A DNA stretch of 64,000 nucleotides, from NCBI RefSeq assembly GCF_947499585.1, contig NZ_CANMOO010000002.1, positions 620,001-684,000 of the forward strand, in the 5' to 3' direction. Below, piece after piece: positions 55,339 to 61,995 of the stretch. The position numbers and the translations under genes are program-made. Origin of the DNA: an uncultured Allomuricauda sp. GTDB taxonomy: Bacteria > Bacteroidota > Bacteroidia > Flavobacteriales > Flavobacteriaceae. Each line of letters opens with the position of its first letter. The stretch's first letter is position 1. Below the pieces are notes generated by a model. The model was not told the DNA's origin. It made no database searches and saw nothing but the letters and a program-made list of their open reading frames with translations.

Positions 55339-56235
55339 CTACTCATTTATCGTTGTGCTTTGAACGGGTTCCGTTGTTAAAAACTCATAAGTAAGTTTGA
55401 GCAAAGCTTCAGGCTTATCCATATGTACAAAATGTCCCGAGTCTTCTATAATTTCCAGATGCGCATTGGGCAGTTTTTCTACCAAAAGTGCTCCAAGTTT
55501 AACATTGATAAAACGGTCATGCCTTCCCCAGATAACCAATACAGGTTGTTGAATTTCATGTATTCTGCTTTCGAAATAAGCTTGTCCTGGCGCATTGTTT
55601 TGGAAGTAGGATAAAAAAGCATTCTGAGTTGATATTTTATAACCATCTGCCAGGAATTCCTCTTGAACTTCTTTGGGTATATTGTTGCCTTTGTAAAACC
55701 CTTTTTGGTAAGCAATCTTGGCGGAAATTTTTGGGAACCATTTAATCAGTGCTTTTGCCGTAATGGAGTTTTTGCGCCCAAAGCTTCTCAACTCCCATGA
55801 AGAATAAGCCGTAGTAGGAAATGGGATTCCATCCATTACCACCATCTGGCCAATTTGTTCAGGGTTTTCTGCCCCCATGATCAAAGCAGGAGTAAATCCA
55901 ATGTCCGTTGCTATAATATGCGCATACTGAATTTTAAGCGTATTTAGAAAATCCATACCTATAGCGGCAAAAGTGCGCGGGTTGTGATCCTTCAGATTGG
56001 TAAAGGCATCACTGCCTCCAAAACCGGGCCAGTCAATAGCTAAAACATGATAGCGCTTTGACAATGATGGTGCAATGTCATACCATGCATATAAGTTTTC
56101 AGGAACCCCATGTAACAACAGGATTGTTGGGTTGTCACTGTTGCCCAGTTCAGCATAACGGATATTCAGTCCAAATCTTTGAATACGCAACTTCTTGGTG
56201 TCCAATAATTTAGAATTTTCTTGATTTGTTTTCAT
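55339..56235 (-). CDS. Alpha/beta hydrolase, Asp-nucleophile (dehalogenase/epoxide hydrolase) type
   Basis: A protein of about 298 residues, counted from the ATG at 56235 (MKTNQENSK), which has a better A-rich leader than the ATG at 56259. The oxyanion region is LLLHGVPENLYAWYDI and the segment AIDWPGFGGSD is typical of the fold. The nucleophile elbow reads IIATDIGFTPAL, with Asp in place of Ser, as in haloalkane dehalogenases and epoxide hydrolases. The acid is probably Asp in VIWGRHDRFINV and the base His in IEDSGHFVHMDKPEALL. No signal peptide, so cytoplasmic. It is divided from the metallo-hydrolase gene by an operator. Confidence 0.88.
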   Translation of the reverse strand: MKTNQENSKLLDTKKLRIQRFGLNIRYAELGNSDNPTILLLHGVPENLYAWYDIAPSLSKRYHVLAIDWPGFGGSDAFTNLKDHNPRTFAAIGMDFLNTLKIQYAHIIATDIGFTPALIMGAENPEQIGQMVVMDGIPFPTTAYSSWELRSFGRKNSITAKALIKWFPKISAKIAYQKGFYKGNNIPKEVQEEFLADGYKISTQNAFLSYFQNNAPGQAYFESRIHEIQQPVLVIWGRHDRFINVKLGALLVEKLPNAHLEIIEDSGHFVHMDKPEALLKLTYEFLTTEPVQSTTINE

Positions 56236-56268
56236 TGTGTTTATTTTAAGGTTAATCATTAATAATAT

Positions 56269-56282
56269 GTTGTATATACAAC
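56269..56282. promoter_or_regulatory. MarR-type operator 2
   Basis: Perfect GTTGTATATACAAC palindrome in the gap between the MarR gene (ends 56299) and the alpha/beta hydrolase gene (ATG at 56259 or 56235). Identical to operator 1. Confidence 0.75.
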
Positions 56283-56298
56283 TCTACTCATAAATTTT

Positions 56299-56700
56299 TT
56301 AGTGTATTCTGCTTTCCAGCATGTTAAGACTCTTCATTCCATCCGTTTGTATTTGTTCTACGAGGACATCCATTGCCTTTTCCCATTGCGGGATAAGTAC
56401 TTTTACTAAATCCAAACCCTGTGTGGTCAGTTCAACCTCAGGTCTATATTCTGTGGTACGCAGTAACAGATTTTGTTTTTCCAGAAGTTTAATATTTCTA
56501 CTTACGGTGGATCGTTCTAGACAAAGTACTTCTCCCACTTTTCCCTGCTCCACCCTGCCCAGTTCGTGTAAGGTAAACAGGATGGTCATTTGGTTTTCGG
56601 TGATTTTATGGTCCCCCAAAAAACTTCTAATATGCCCGTCAGCTATTCGGGATAAACGCCTTATCCTAGACCCTATACACTGTTCTAGTTGATACTTCAT
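56299..56700 (-). CDS. MarR-family transcriptional regulator
   Basis: A 133-residue winged-helix regulator, the usual MarR size. Recognition and wing are visible in RVEQGKVGEVLCLERSTVSRNIKLLEKQNLLLRTTEYRPEVELTTQGLDL: the VGEVLCLERSTVSRNI helix-turn-helix, then a beta wing ending in the conserved LTxxG. I chose the ATG at 56700; the frame could begin 19 residues earlier, but that segment would cross the operator at 56722-56735. Operators before this gene and before both enzyme genes imply autorepression and control of the enzymes. The inducer is unknown. Confidence 0.92.
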   Translation of the reverse strand: MKYQLEQCIGSRIRRLSRIADGHIRSFLGDHKITENQMTILFTLHELGRVEQGKVGEVLCLERSTVSRNIKLLEKQNLLLRTTEYRPEVELTTQGLDLVKVLIPQWEKAMDVLVEQIQTDGMKSLNMLESRIH

Positions 56701-56735
56701 GAGATAAAGGTACATATATAAGTTGTATATGCAAC
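56701..56735 (-). promoter_or_regulatory. MarR gene promoter with operator 3
   Basis: Operator GTTGCATATACAAC on the minus strand (56722-56735) differs from the other two copies at one base. Its TTG is followed after 19 nt by TACCTTTA, close to the Bacteroidota -7 element TAnnTTTG. The operator thus overlaps the -33 region, which fits autorepression. Confidence 0.6.
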
Positions 56736-56842
56736 ATGTTTGGTTATTAATTAACAAAATAGTTCTTGTCTTTTCAAAGGAACTTCAATTTGTATACCTT
56801 TTAATTGAACCTTTAATTTGTGTTGTTCTTCTTTGGAGAACA

Positions 56843-57304
56843 TCATTTTTTGGCATACCATTTAATTGCAAATGGAACCAAATTGTGTCCTATAATTTCA
56901 CCCGTTACCATGTTTCGCATCATGGTATCAGATTTTCCATTGGTTGCCGCCATTAATGACCATTCCAGATTTTCTTTAAACGTGATGGTTTGCAAGTCAA
57001 AATCGGGTGTTTGGCCTGTAATTGCATCAATCTGTGCGAATACTACGGAATCGCTTAAAACAGTTAGGAATTTAGCATCTGCAAAGTGCTCCACTTTTTT
57101 GGTTTTATCATTTGCACTTTGAGCAGACCAATAAATCCTTATTTCTTCTCCCTTCCTTACTGCTTCAATCAGTATCTCAATATCTCCTTCAATCGTATTT
57201 CCAACCTCATCATTATGATAAACCAGTTCCCAATTGTCCTTATCCTGAGCAAAACCACTCAATGACAGGATCAACAATGATGCTAATAAGATGAATTTAT
57301 TCAT
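56843..57304 (-). CDS. Small secreted protein of unknown function
   Basis: A 153-residue protein with a signal peptide ending at SGFAQ (residue ~19). The mature part is beta-rich (IEILIEAVRKGEEIRIYWS, FLTVLSDSVVFAQIDAI, NLEWSLMAATNGKSDTMMRN) with no Cys. It might bind a ligand as a lipocalin-like barrel, but this is only a guess from the strand pattern. The gene is alone on the minus strand, between the MarR gene and the divergent ABM gene, and has no copy of the MarR operator. Confidence 0.72.
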   Translation of the reverse strand: MNKFILLASLLILSLSGFAQDKDNWELVYHNDEVGNTIEGDIEILIEAVRKGEEIRIYWSAQSANDKTKKVEHFADAKFLTVLSDSVVFAQIDAITGQTPDFDLQTITFKENLEWSLMAATNGKSDTMMRNMVTGEIIGHNLVPFAIKWYAKK

Positions 57305-57634
57305 TTTGTTTCTTTATAATTTTGCCTTTTTTCAAACCAATAGGCATTGTTTACTATAGTTATTTCAGAAAGACCGTCCTCCAGGTTACACCTCAAATTC
57401 CATTATAAAATTTTAGGCAAGTGTAAAATAACCATATTTTGACAAGTTGTCGGCACTTTCAAGAAATGGTAAAGGATAACCCGTTTTTTACATTGGTTTT
57501 CCTTACCTTTTTATTTGGGTATTTATATCCAGATATAAAAAAAGATGGGCAATTACATCGATTATAGTCCATATTTGGGGTATAAGGATGTAAAATACAT
57601 CCTTATAAACACCTTAGGTTTAATATTGAACAAG
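57305..57634. other. 330-nt intergenic region
   Basis: This region separates the divergent secreted-protein and ABM-domain genes. It holds the 27-bp palindrome at 57581-57607 and a small ATATC-CA-GATAT dyad at 57528-57539. I see no convincing -33/-7 promoter pair and no RNA gene. A 30-codon open frame leads into the ABM gene from 57545 but includes the palindrome and is not counted as coding. Confidence 0.5.
57581..57607. promoter_or_regulatory. 27-bp palindrome upstream of the ABM-domain gene
   Basis: TATAAGGATGTA (57581-57592), AAA, then TACATCCTTATA (57596-57607): perfect 12-bp arms with a 3-nt centre. It ends 27 nt before the ATG at 57635. It could be an operator for a dimeric regulator or a leader hairpin covering the initiation region; no T run follows, so it is not a terminator. 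Confidence 0.6.
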
Positions 57635-57940
57635 ATGATAGTCAGAATATTTAAGGCAATAATACCAACAGAATTACACATTGAATTTGAAATTAAGTTT
57701 AAAGAAATCTCTGTTCCCGTAGTTAAAAACTACAAAGGATTAATTTCGCTTGAAATAGGTCGACCTACTAAATGGAATCCGCAGGAATTTATTATGATTT
57801 CACAATGGGAAACTGAAAAGGATTTGATTGAATTTGCTGGACAAAATTGGAATCAGGCCCATATTCCAAAGGGAATGGAAAAATTTATCTCAGAGTGTTC
57901 CGTCTCGCACTATGAAAGTATCGTTCTAAATACAGCCTGA
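57635..57940 (+). CDS. Antibiotic biosynthesis monooxygenase (ABM) domain protein
   Basis: A 101-residue dimeric-ferredoxin-fold protein, the usual ABM length. The first strand is MIVRIFKAII, a central helix carries YKGLISLEIGRP and the second strand segment is EFIMISQWETEKDLIEFAGQNW, a close match to the ABM pattern (xxSxWxxxxxLxxW). A His in QAHIPKGMEKF may be catalytic. The ATG at 57635 is chosen because it begins directly on the first strand. Such proteins oxidise or cyclise quinone-like compounds or degrade heme. Confidence 0.8.
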   Translation: MIVRIFKAIIPTELHIEFEIKFKEISVPVVKNYKGLISLEIGRPTKWNPQEFIMISQWETEKDLIEFAGQNWNQAHIPKGMEKFISECSVSHYESIVLNTA

Positions 57941-57979
57941 TCTAAAAAACTAAACCTAGCAGTGGCTATAATCCATTGC

Positions 57980-58008
57980 GCGCGGATTTCCTAAACTGAA
58001 ATCCGCGC
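57980..58008 (+). terminator. Terminator after the ABM gene
   Basis: A perfect 11-bp stem, GCGCGGATTTC (57980-57990) with GAAATCCGCGC (57998-58008), a 7-nt loop and a T-rich tail (TTATTTGTT). The stem is much more GC-rich than the surroundings. Confidence 0.8.
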
Positions 58009-58136
58009 TTATTTGTTAACTTCGAGCTATTGAGGAAAATCTTTGCGCACAAAACCACACTATTCTTATACAAGACTGTTATAGCCAATACTAAATCAAA
58101 ACATTAATTTTTAACCCCCCATTAAATCTCAACAAA

Positions 58137-58547
58137 ATGAAAACCAAAATCATCCTCTTAATTCTTGGCGCTACTGCGCTCTTTGCCAGTTGCCAGCAGA
58201 GTATAACAAGTGATACTTCCAAAAGTAAAAAGGGTATGGTCAAAGTGACGATATTATATCCGAACGGTGACGGGAAAACATTTGACATGGACTACTATTC
58301 CAATAAACACATGCCAATGGTGGCAAGTTTACTGGGCGACTCATTGAAGCTGTCAGAAATTGATAAAGGAATAGCCGGTAGGACGCCAGATGAAGCAATT
58401 CCATATCTGGCTATTGGTTATTTATACTTTGACAAGCTTTCGGCCTATCAAAATTCTTTCGGGCCAAATGCAGAAAAAATTGTGGGCGATATCCCAAATT
58501 ATACCAATATTCAACCCGTTGTTCAAATTAGTGAGATATTGCAATAA
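58137..58547 (+). CDS. EthD-domain lipoprotein
   Basis: A 136-residue protein with a lipoprotein signal peptide (LILGATALFASC, Cys at residue 20). The mature part is an EthD-like dimeric ferredoxin fold: MVKVTILYPNGDGKTFDMDYYSNKHMPMV has the YYxxKHxP motif that holds the proposed catalytic His, and ends at YTNIQPVVQISEI. EthD proteins act in ether or quinone degradation pathways, normally in the cytoplasm; membrane-anchored export is uncommon. It follows the ABM gene by 196 nt, beyond a terminator, so it is probably transcribed on its own. Confidence 0.85.
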   Translation: MKTKIILLILGATALFASCQQSITSDTSKSKKGMVKVTILYPNGDGKTFDMDYYSNKHMPMVASLLGDSLKLSEIDKGIAGRTPDEAIPYLAIGYLYFDKLSAYQNSFGPNAEKIVGDIPNYTNIQPVVQISEILQ

Positions 58548-58655
58548 ACACGTAAGGGGCAGTTGTTTTTAATCCTGCATAATCTATAGCAGAGATGTTT
58601 GCAATAAAGGGAAAGTAAGGACCTTAAAAAATGTCTCTCTTTGTCCTCATAAAAA

Positions 58656-58686
58656 TAAAAAACCTCCCAATATTGGAGGTTTTTTT
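58656..58686. terminator. Bidirectional terminator between EthD gene and tRNA
   Basis: AACCTCC (58661-58667) pairs with GGAGGTT (58675-58681) around a 7-nt loop, extended by A runs on the left and T runs on the right, so it can end transcription both ways. On the minus strand it begins directly after the tRNA 3' end. Confidence 0.75.
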
Positions 58687-58687
58687 G

Positions 58688-58761
58688 TGGTCCCACATGG
58701 GCTCGAACCATGGACCCCCTGATTATGAGTCAGGTGCTCTAACCAGCTGAGCTATAGGACC
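58688..58761 (-). tRNA. tRNA with CAU anticodon (Ile2 or elongator Met)
   Basis: A complete 74-nt cloverleaf on the minus strand. The acceptor stem pairs GGTCCTA with TGGGACC (two G-U pairs allowed), the D arm carries AGCTCAGCTGGTTAGAGCA-type bases, the anticodon stem-loop is CCTGA-CTCATAA-TCAGG and the T arm contains GGTTCGAGCC. The anticodon is CAU. It lacks initiator features (it has a paired 1-72 base pair). CAU serves both elongator Met and lysidine-modified Ile2, and I cannot tell which here. CCA is not encoded. Confidence 0.93.
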
Positions 58762-58777
58762 TGCAATTTTGCGGATG

Positions 58778-58808
58778 CAATATTACTATTTATTTCTCTT
58801 CATAGCAA
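58778..58808 (-). promoter_or_regulatory. Bacteroidota-type promoter for the tRNA gene
   Basis: On the minus strand TTG (58806-58808) is followed after 20 nt by TAATATTG (58778-58785), one base from TAnnTTTG. Predicted start lies about 8-10 nt upstream of the mature tRNA 5' end. Confidence 0.5.
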
Positions 58809-58821
58809 GGTTTTAACGCCC

Positions 58822-59229
58822 CTACATCGCTTTTATTTCTTGACAAAGCTCTACCAAAACACCATTTGTTCCCTTTGGGTGCAAAAATGCCACCAATTTG
58901 TTGTCCGCTCCTTTTTTTGGAATTTCATTTAAAACCGTAAAGCCTTCTTCCTTTAATCTATTGATTTCTGACACAATATCATCAACGGCAAAGGCAATGT
59001 GATGAACCCCTTCTCCTTTCTTTTCCAAAAATTTTGCAATGGGACTATCTTCATTTGTAGCTTCCAACAATTCTACCTTGTTTGGACCAGATTTAAAAAA
59101 AGAAGTCTTTACTCCTTCTGATGCCACCTCCTCCATTTTGTAATGAGGTACTCCTAAAAGCTTTTCAAACAGTACGTTAGCCTCTTTCAGATTTTTAACC
59201 GCAATGCCAATATGCTCTATTTTTTCCAT
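58822..59229 (-). CDS. mce: Methylmalonyl-CoA epimerase
   Basis: A 135-residue vicinal oxygen chelate enzyme that interconverts (S)- and (R)-methylmalonyl-CoA. The N-terminus KIEHIGIAVKNLKEANVLFEKLLG has the metal His; GEGVHHIAFAVDDI has the second His, and the C-terminal HPKGTNGVLVELCQE has the metal Glu. Length and motif order are typical. It is divergent from rbfA, and the mutase genes are not in this window. Confidence 0.96.
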   Translation of the reverse strand: MEKIEHIGIAVKNLKEANVLFEKLLGVPHYKMEEVASEGVKTSFFKSGPNKVELLEATNEDSPIAKFLEKKGEGVHHIAFAVDDIVSEINRLKEEGFTVLNEIPKKGADNKLVAFLHPKGTNGVLVELCQEIKAM

Positions 59230-59348
59230 TGTATGATGGGTTTTATTGCATCTACTATTATGCTAATGTCTCTAACATTCTTCAAAATTACGCACTGTAA
59301 GCTAATCATATCATGAGGTTAGTCATTAATTCCATTATTTTTGCAGGT

Positions 59349-59741
59349 ATGGAAACACAAAGGCAAAAGAAAATTGCAGGAATCATCCAAAAGGATATCG
59401 CTGATATTTTACAGCGTGCTGCTACTGATGGAGGGCTAAAAGGAACGCTGATTTCGGTTTCCAAGGTTTATGTTACCACTGATTTATCCATAGCCAAAGT
59501 TTATGTAAGTATTTTTCCAAACAAAAGTGCTGGCGAATTACTTGAAGGCATGAAATCTAACCAACCTCTTATTAAACACGATTTGGCACAACGCACAAAA
59601 AACCAATTGCGTCGTGTTCCTGAACTCAGTTTTTATTTAGACGATTCTTTGGAGTACATTGATAAGATTGAAAAGTCACTCAAAGGAGAGGAAAATCCTA
59701 TTGAAAATAGGGACTTGCTTGACAAACGAAAGAAATCCTGA
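59349..59741 (+). CDS. rbfA: Ribosome-binding factor A
   Basis: A 130-residue KH-fold factor for 30S maturation at the 5' end of 16S rRNA. The N-terminus QRQKKIAGIIQKDIADILQ, the AKVYVSIFP strand and RVPELSFYLDDSLEYIDKIEKSL are diagnostic. The ATG at 59349 fits the family; a frame beginning at 59313 would add 12 hydrophobic residues not seen in RbfA. The next gene starts 2 nt later, so the two are coupled. Confidence 0.96.
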   Translation: METQRQKKIAGIIQKDIADILQRAATDGGLKGTLISVSKVYVTTDLSIAKVYVSIFPNKSAGELLEGMKSNQPLIKHDLAQRTKNQLRRVPELSFYLDDSLEYIDKIEKSLKGEENPIENRDLLDKRKKS

Positions 59742-59743
59742 TT

Positions 59744-60955
59744 TTGAACTTTCCTTTTTATATCGCAAAACGCTACCTACGCTCTAAAAGCAGTCAAAAT
59801 GCGGTTAACATTATTAATTTTATAACTTTTCTGGTAATTGTAATTGGGTCTGCAGCACTTTTTGTGGTGCTCTCCGCATTTGCCGGGCTAAAAACCTTTA
59901 GTCTTTCCTTCACCAATACCTTTGATCCAGATTTAAAAGCATTGCCCATTTCGGGAAAGTATTTTTCTGTTTCTCCTGAAGAAGAAATTGCATTAGGTAA
60001 TGTTGCTGGACTAGCAAACTACTCCAAGGAACTTGAAGAAAGGGCATACCTCACCTTTAGAGAAAAGAGCTGTATTGCCTTTATCAAAGGAATAGATTCT
60101 CAATACCGCTCTGTAACTGGGGTGGATAGTACCTTATATTTTGGCAATTGGGGGGTTACAGAGTATAATGGTGTTATGGGAATCGGTATTTATAATTTAC
60201 TTGGTGTTCCCTTAGATAACTATCAAACGCCTATGACCGTCTTGGTTCCAAAACCCGGTAAAGGTTCTCTATCTCAACAAGGCTTAAACGCTACAAAACC
60301 ATATAATGAGTTGCCCATTGTTGTAAGCGGGGTTTATGCGGTGGAAGAAAATCTGGACAAAAAATATGTTTTTGCCCACCTTCCTTTAGTTCAGGCTCTT
60401 TTGGAAAAAGATAGCACCCAAATTTCTGGAATAAACTTTAAACTGAATGGTCAAATTCCTATTGAAGACATTAAGACTTCAATAAAAAAGATTTTAAGGG
60501 ATAAGATCTTAGTGCTTGACCGGCAAGAACAAAATAGCACGCTGCACAGAATGCTCAATACTGAGAATTTAGCGACCTATTTAATTTTTACTCTTGTATT
60601 GATCATAGCTCTTTTTAATGTTGTTGGAGCCATTATTATGATGATTTTAGATAAGCAGCAAAACTCTAAGACATTATTTAGTCTGGGTGCCACCATAAAA
60701 GAATTGCGAACCATTTATTTTACCCAAGGGCTTTTGGTTACTTCGCTTGGTGGGCTTATCGGTGTGTTAATCGGTTCGTTGTTGATTGGTTCTCAGTTAG
60801 CCTTTGGTTGGCTCAAAATAACCCCTTCATTATCCTATCCTGTTGAATATGATGTAGTGAATGTTTTTGTGGTGTTGGCTACAATTGTTGTACTTGGTTT
60901 TATTTCATCAAAAATTGCTAGTAGCAGAATTTCCAGAAAATTAATTACTGCTTAA
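59744..60955 (+). CDS. LolC/LolE-type lipoprotein-releasing ABC permease
   Basis: A 403-residue FtsX-family permease with four TM helices: TM1 at about 25-48, a ~220-residue periplasmic domain, and TM2-4 in the last 140 residues. The N-terminal FYIAKRYLRSKSSQNAVNII and the VVGAIIMMILDKQQNSKTLFSLGAT stretch (coupling helix) are typical of LolC/E, which release lipoproteins from the inner membrane. It starts at a TTG 2 nt after the rbfA stop; no ATG fits. The 3' end overlaps the dusB stop by 4 bp, sharing a TTAA. Confidence 0.9.
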   Translation: MNFPFYIAKRYLRSKSSQNAVNIINFITFLVIVIGSAALFVVLSAFAGLKTFSLSFTNTFDPDLKALPISGKYFSVSPEEEIALGNVAGLANYSKELEERAYLTFREKSCIAFIKGIDSQYRSVTGVDSTLYFGNWGVTEYNGVMGIGIYNLLGVPLDNYQTPMTVLVPKPGKGSLSQQGLNATKPYNELPIVVSGVYAVEENLDKKYVFAHLPLVQALLEKDSTQISGINFKLNGQIPIEDIKTSIKKILRDKILVLDRQEQNSTLHRMLNTENLATYLIFTLVLIIALFNVVGAIIMMILDKQQNSKTLFSLGATIKELRTIYFTQGLLVTSLGGLIGVLIGSLLIGSQLAFGWLKITPSLSYPVEYDVVNVFVVLATIVVLGFISSKIASSRISRKLITA

Positions 60956-61944
60956 ACAAACTGAAAGTCTCCAAACTTTTCCAAGACCTCATCAAAAGCC
61001 GCAAAAACATCTGAAGATTCATCGCTAGTAACCATTTTCATTCGATACTCTTTGAAGTGGGGTATCCCCTTAAAATAGTTGGTATAATGCCTTCTTGTTT
61101 CAAAAACCCCAAGTTTTTCTCCCTTCCAGTCAATGGCCATCTGTAAATGTCTTCTAGCTGCATCTACCCGTTCTTCCATAGTTGGAGGTTCTATATGGGT
61201 TCCTGTTTTAAAAAAATGTTTTACCGCAGCAAAGAACCATGGGTTTCCTATACTGGCTCGGCCAATCATAGCTCCATCCAGTCCAAATTCGTCCCTCATT
61301 CTAACCGCTGCTTCCGGTGTATCAATATCCCCATTTCCAAAAACGGGAATATGCATTCTGGCGTTGTTTTTTACTTGTGAAATTGGCTTCCAATCTGCAT
61401 CTCCCTTATACATTTGAACCCTTGTTCGTCCATGAATAGCAATGGCTTTGATACCAACATCCTGTAACCGTTCCGCAACCTCAACAATTTTAATGGAATC
61501 ACTGTCCCAACCTAATCTGGTTTTTACCGTTACTGGTAATTTGGTTCTTTTTACAATCTCCTCCGTCAATTTTACCATTAACGGAATATCCCTTAAAATC
61601 CCTGCTCCTGCATTTTTACTGACCACTTTTTTTACGGGACAACCAAAGTTAATGTCAATAATATCTGGGTTGGATTTCTCCACAATATCAGTGGCTTGAA
61701 GCATAGAATCTAACTCCGCTCCAAATATTTGAATGCCTACCGGACGTTCTTTTTCATAAATATCCAACTTCATGGTGCTTTTGGTAGCATCCCTGATAAG
61801 TCCTTCCGAAGAAATAAATTCTGTGTACACTACATCTGCGCCTTGCTCTTTGCACAAAGCTCGAAAAGGAGGGTCGCTAACATCTTCCATGGGGGCAAGA
61901 AGTAGCGGAAAATCAGGAAGTTCTATGTCTCCAATTTTAGGCAA
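60952..61944 (-). CDS. dusB: tRNA-dihydrouridine synthase
   Basis: A 330-residue FMN enzyme that reduces uridines in tRNA. The N-terminal LLLAPMEDVSDPPFRALC, the catalytic Cys in DINFGCPVKKVV, the KTRLGWDSD FMN segment, IAIHGRTRVQMYKG and FGNGDIDTPEAA are the DusB signatures. The frame begins at a TTG at 61944; the only nearby ATG lies inside the conserved motif, so the TTG start is preferred. It is 51 nt downstream of the outer-membrane protein gene and convergent with the LolC/E-like gene. Confidence 0.95.
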   Translation of the reverse strand: MPKIGDIELPDFPLLLAPMEDVSDPPFRALCKEQGADVVYTEFISSEGLIRDATKSTMKLDIYEKERPVGIQIFGAELDSMLQATDIVEKSNPDIIDINFGCPVKKVVSKNAGAGILRDIPLMVKLTEEIVKRTKLPVTVKTRLGWDSDSIKIVEVAERLQDVGIKAIAIHGRTRVQMYKGDADWKPISQVKNNARMHIPVFGNGDIDTPEAAVRMRDEFGLDGAMIGRASIGNPWFFAAVKHFFKTGTHIEPPTMEERVDAARRHLQMAIDWKGEKLGVFETRRHYTNYFKGIPHFKEYRMKMVTSDESSDVFAAFDEVLEKFGDFQFV

Positions 61945-61995
61945 ACCGTTAATTTTTTGGATTGCAAAAGTACAAAATATAAGAAAATCAGTGCT

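Noticed and set aside
56701-56757. Longer MarR protein starting at 56757
   Set aside because: The added 19 residues are hydrophobic and unlike the family, and they would be coded across operator 3 and its promoter.
57420-57460. AGTGTAAAATAACC resembling the enhancer arm at 3321-3330
   Set aside because: No paired dyad with the right spacing and no -24/-12 element downstream, so probably chance.
57545-57634. Longer ABM protein starting at 57545
   Set aside because: The added 30 residues do not fit the ~100-residue ABM fold and include the 27-bp palindrome.
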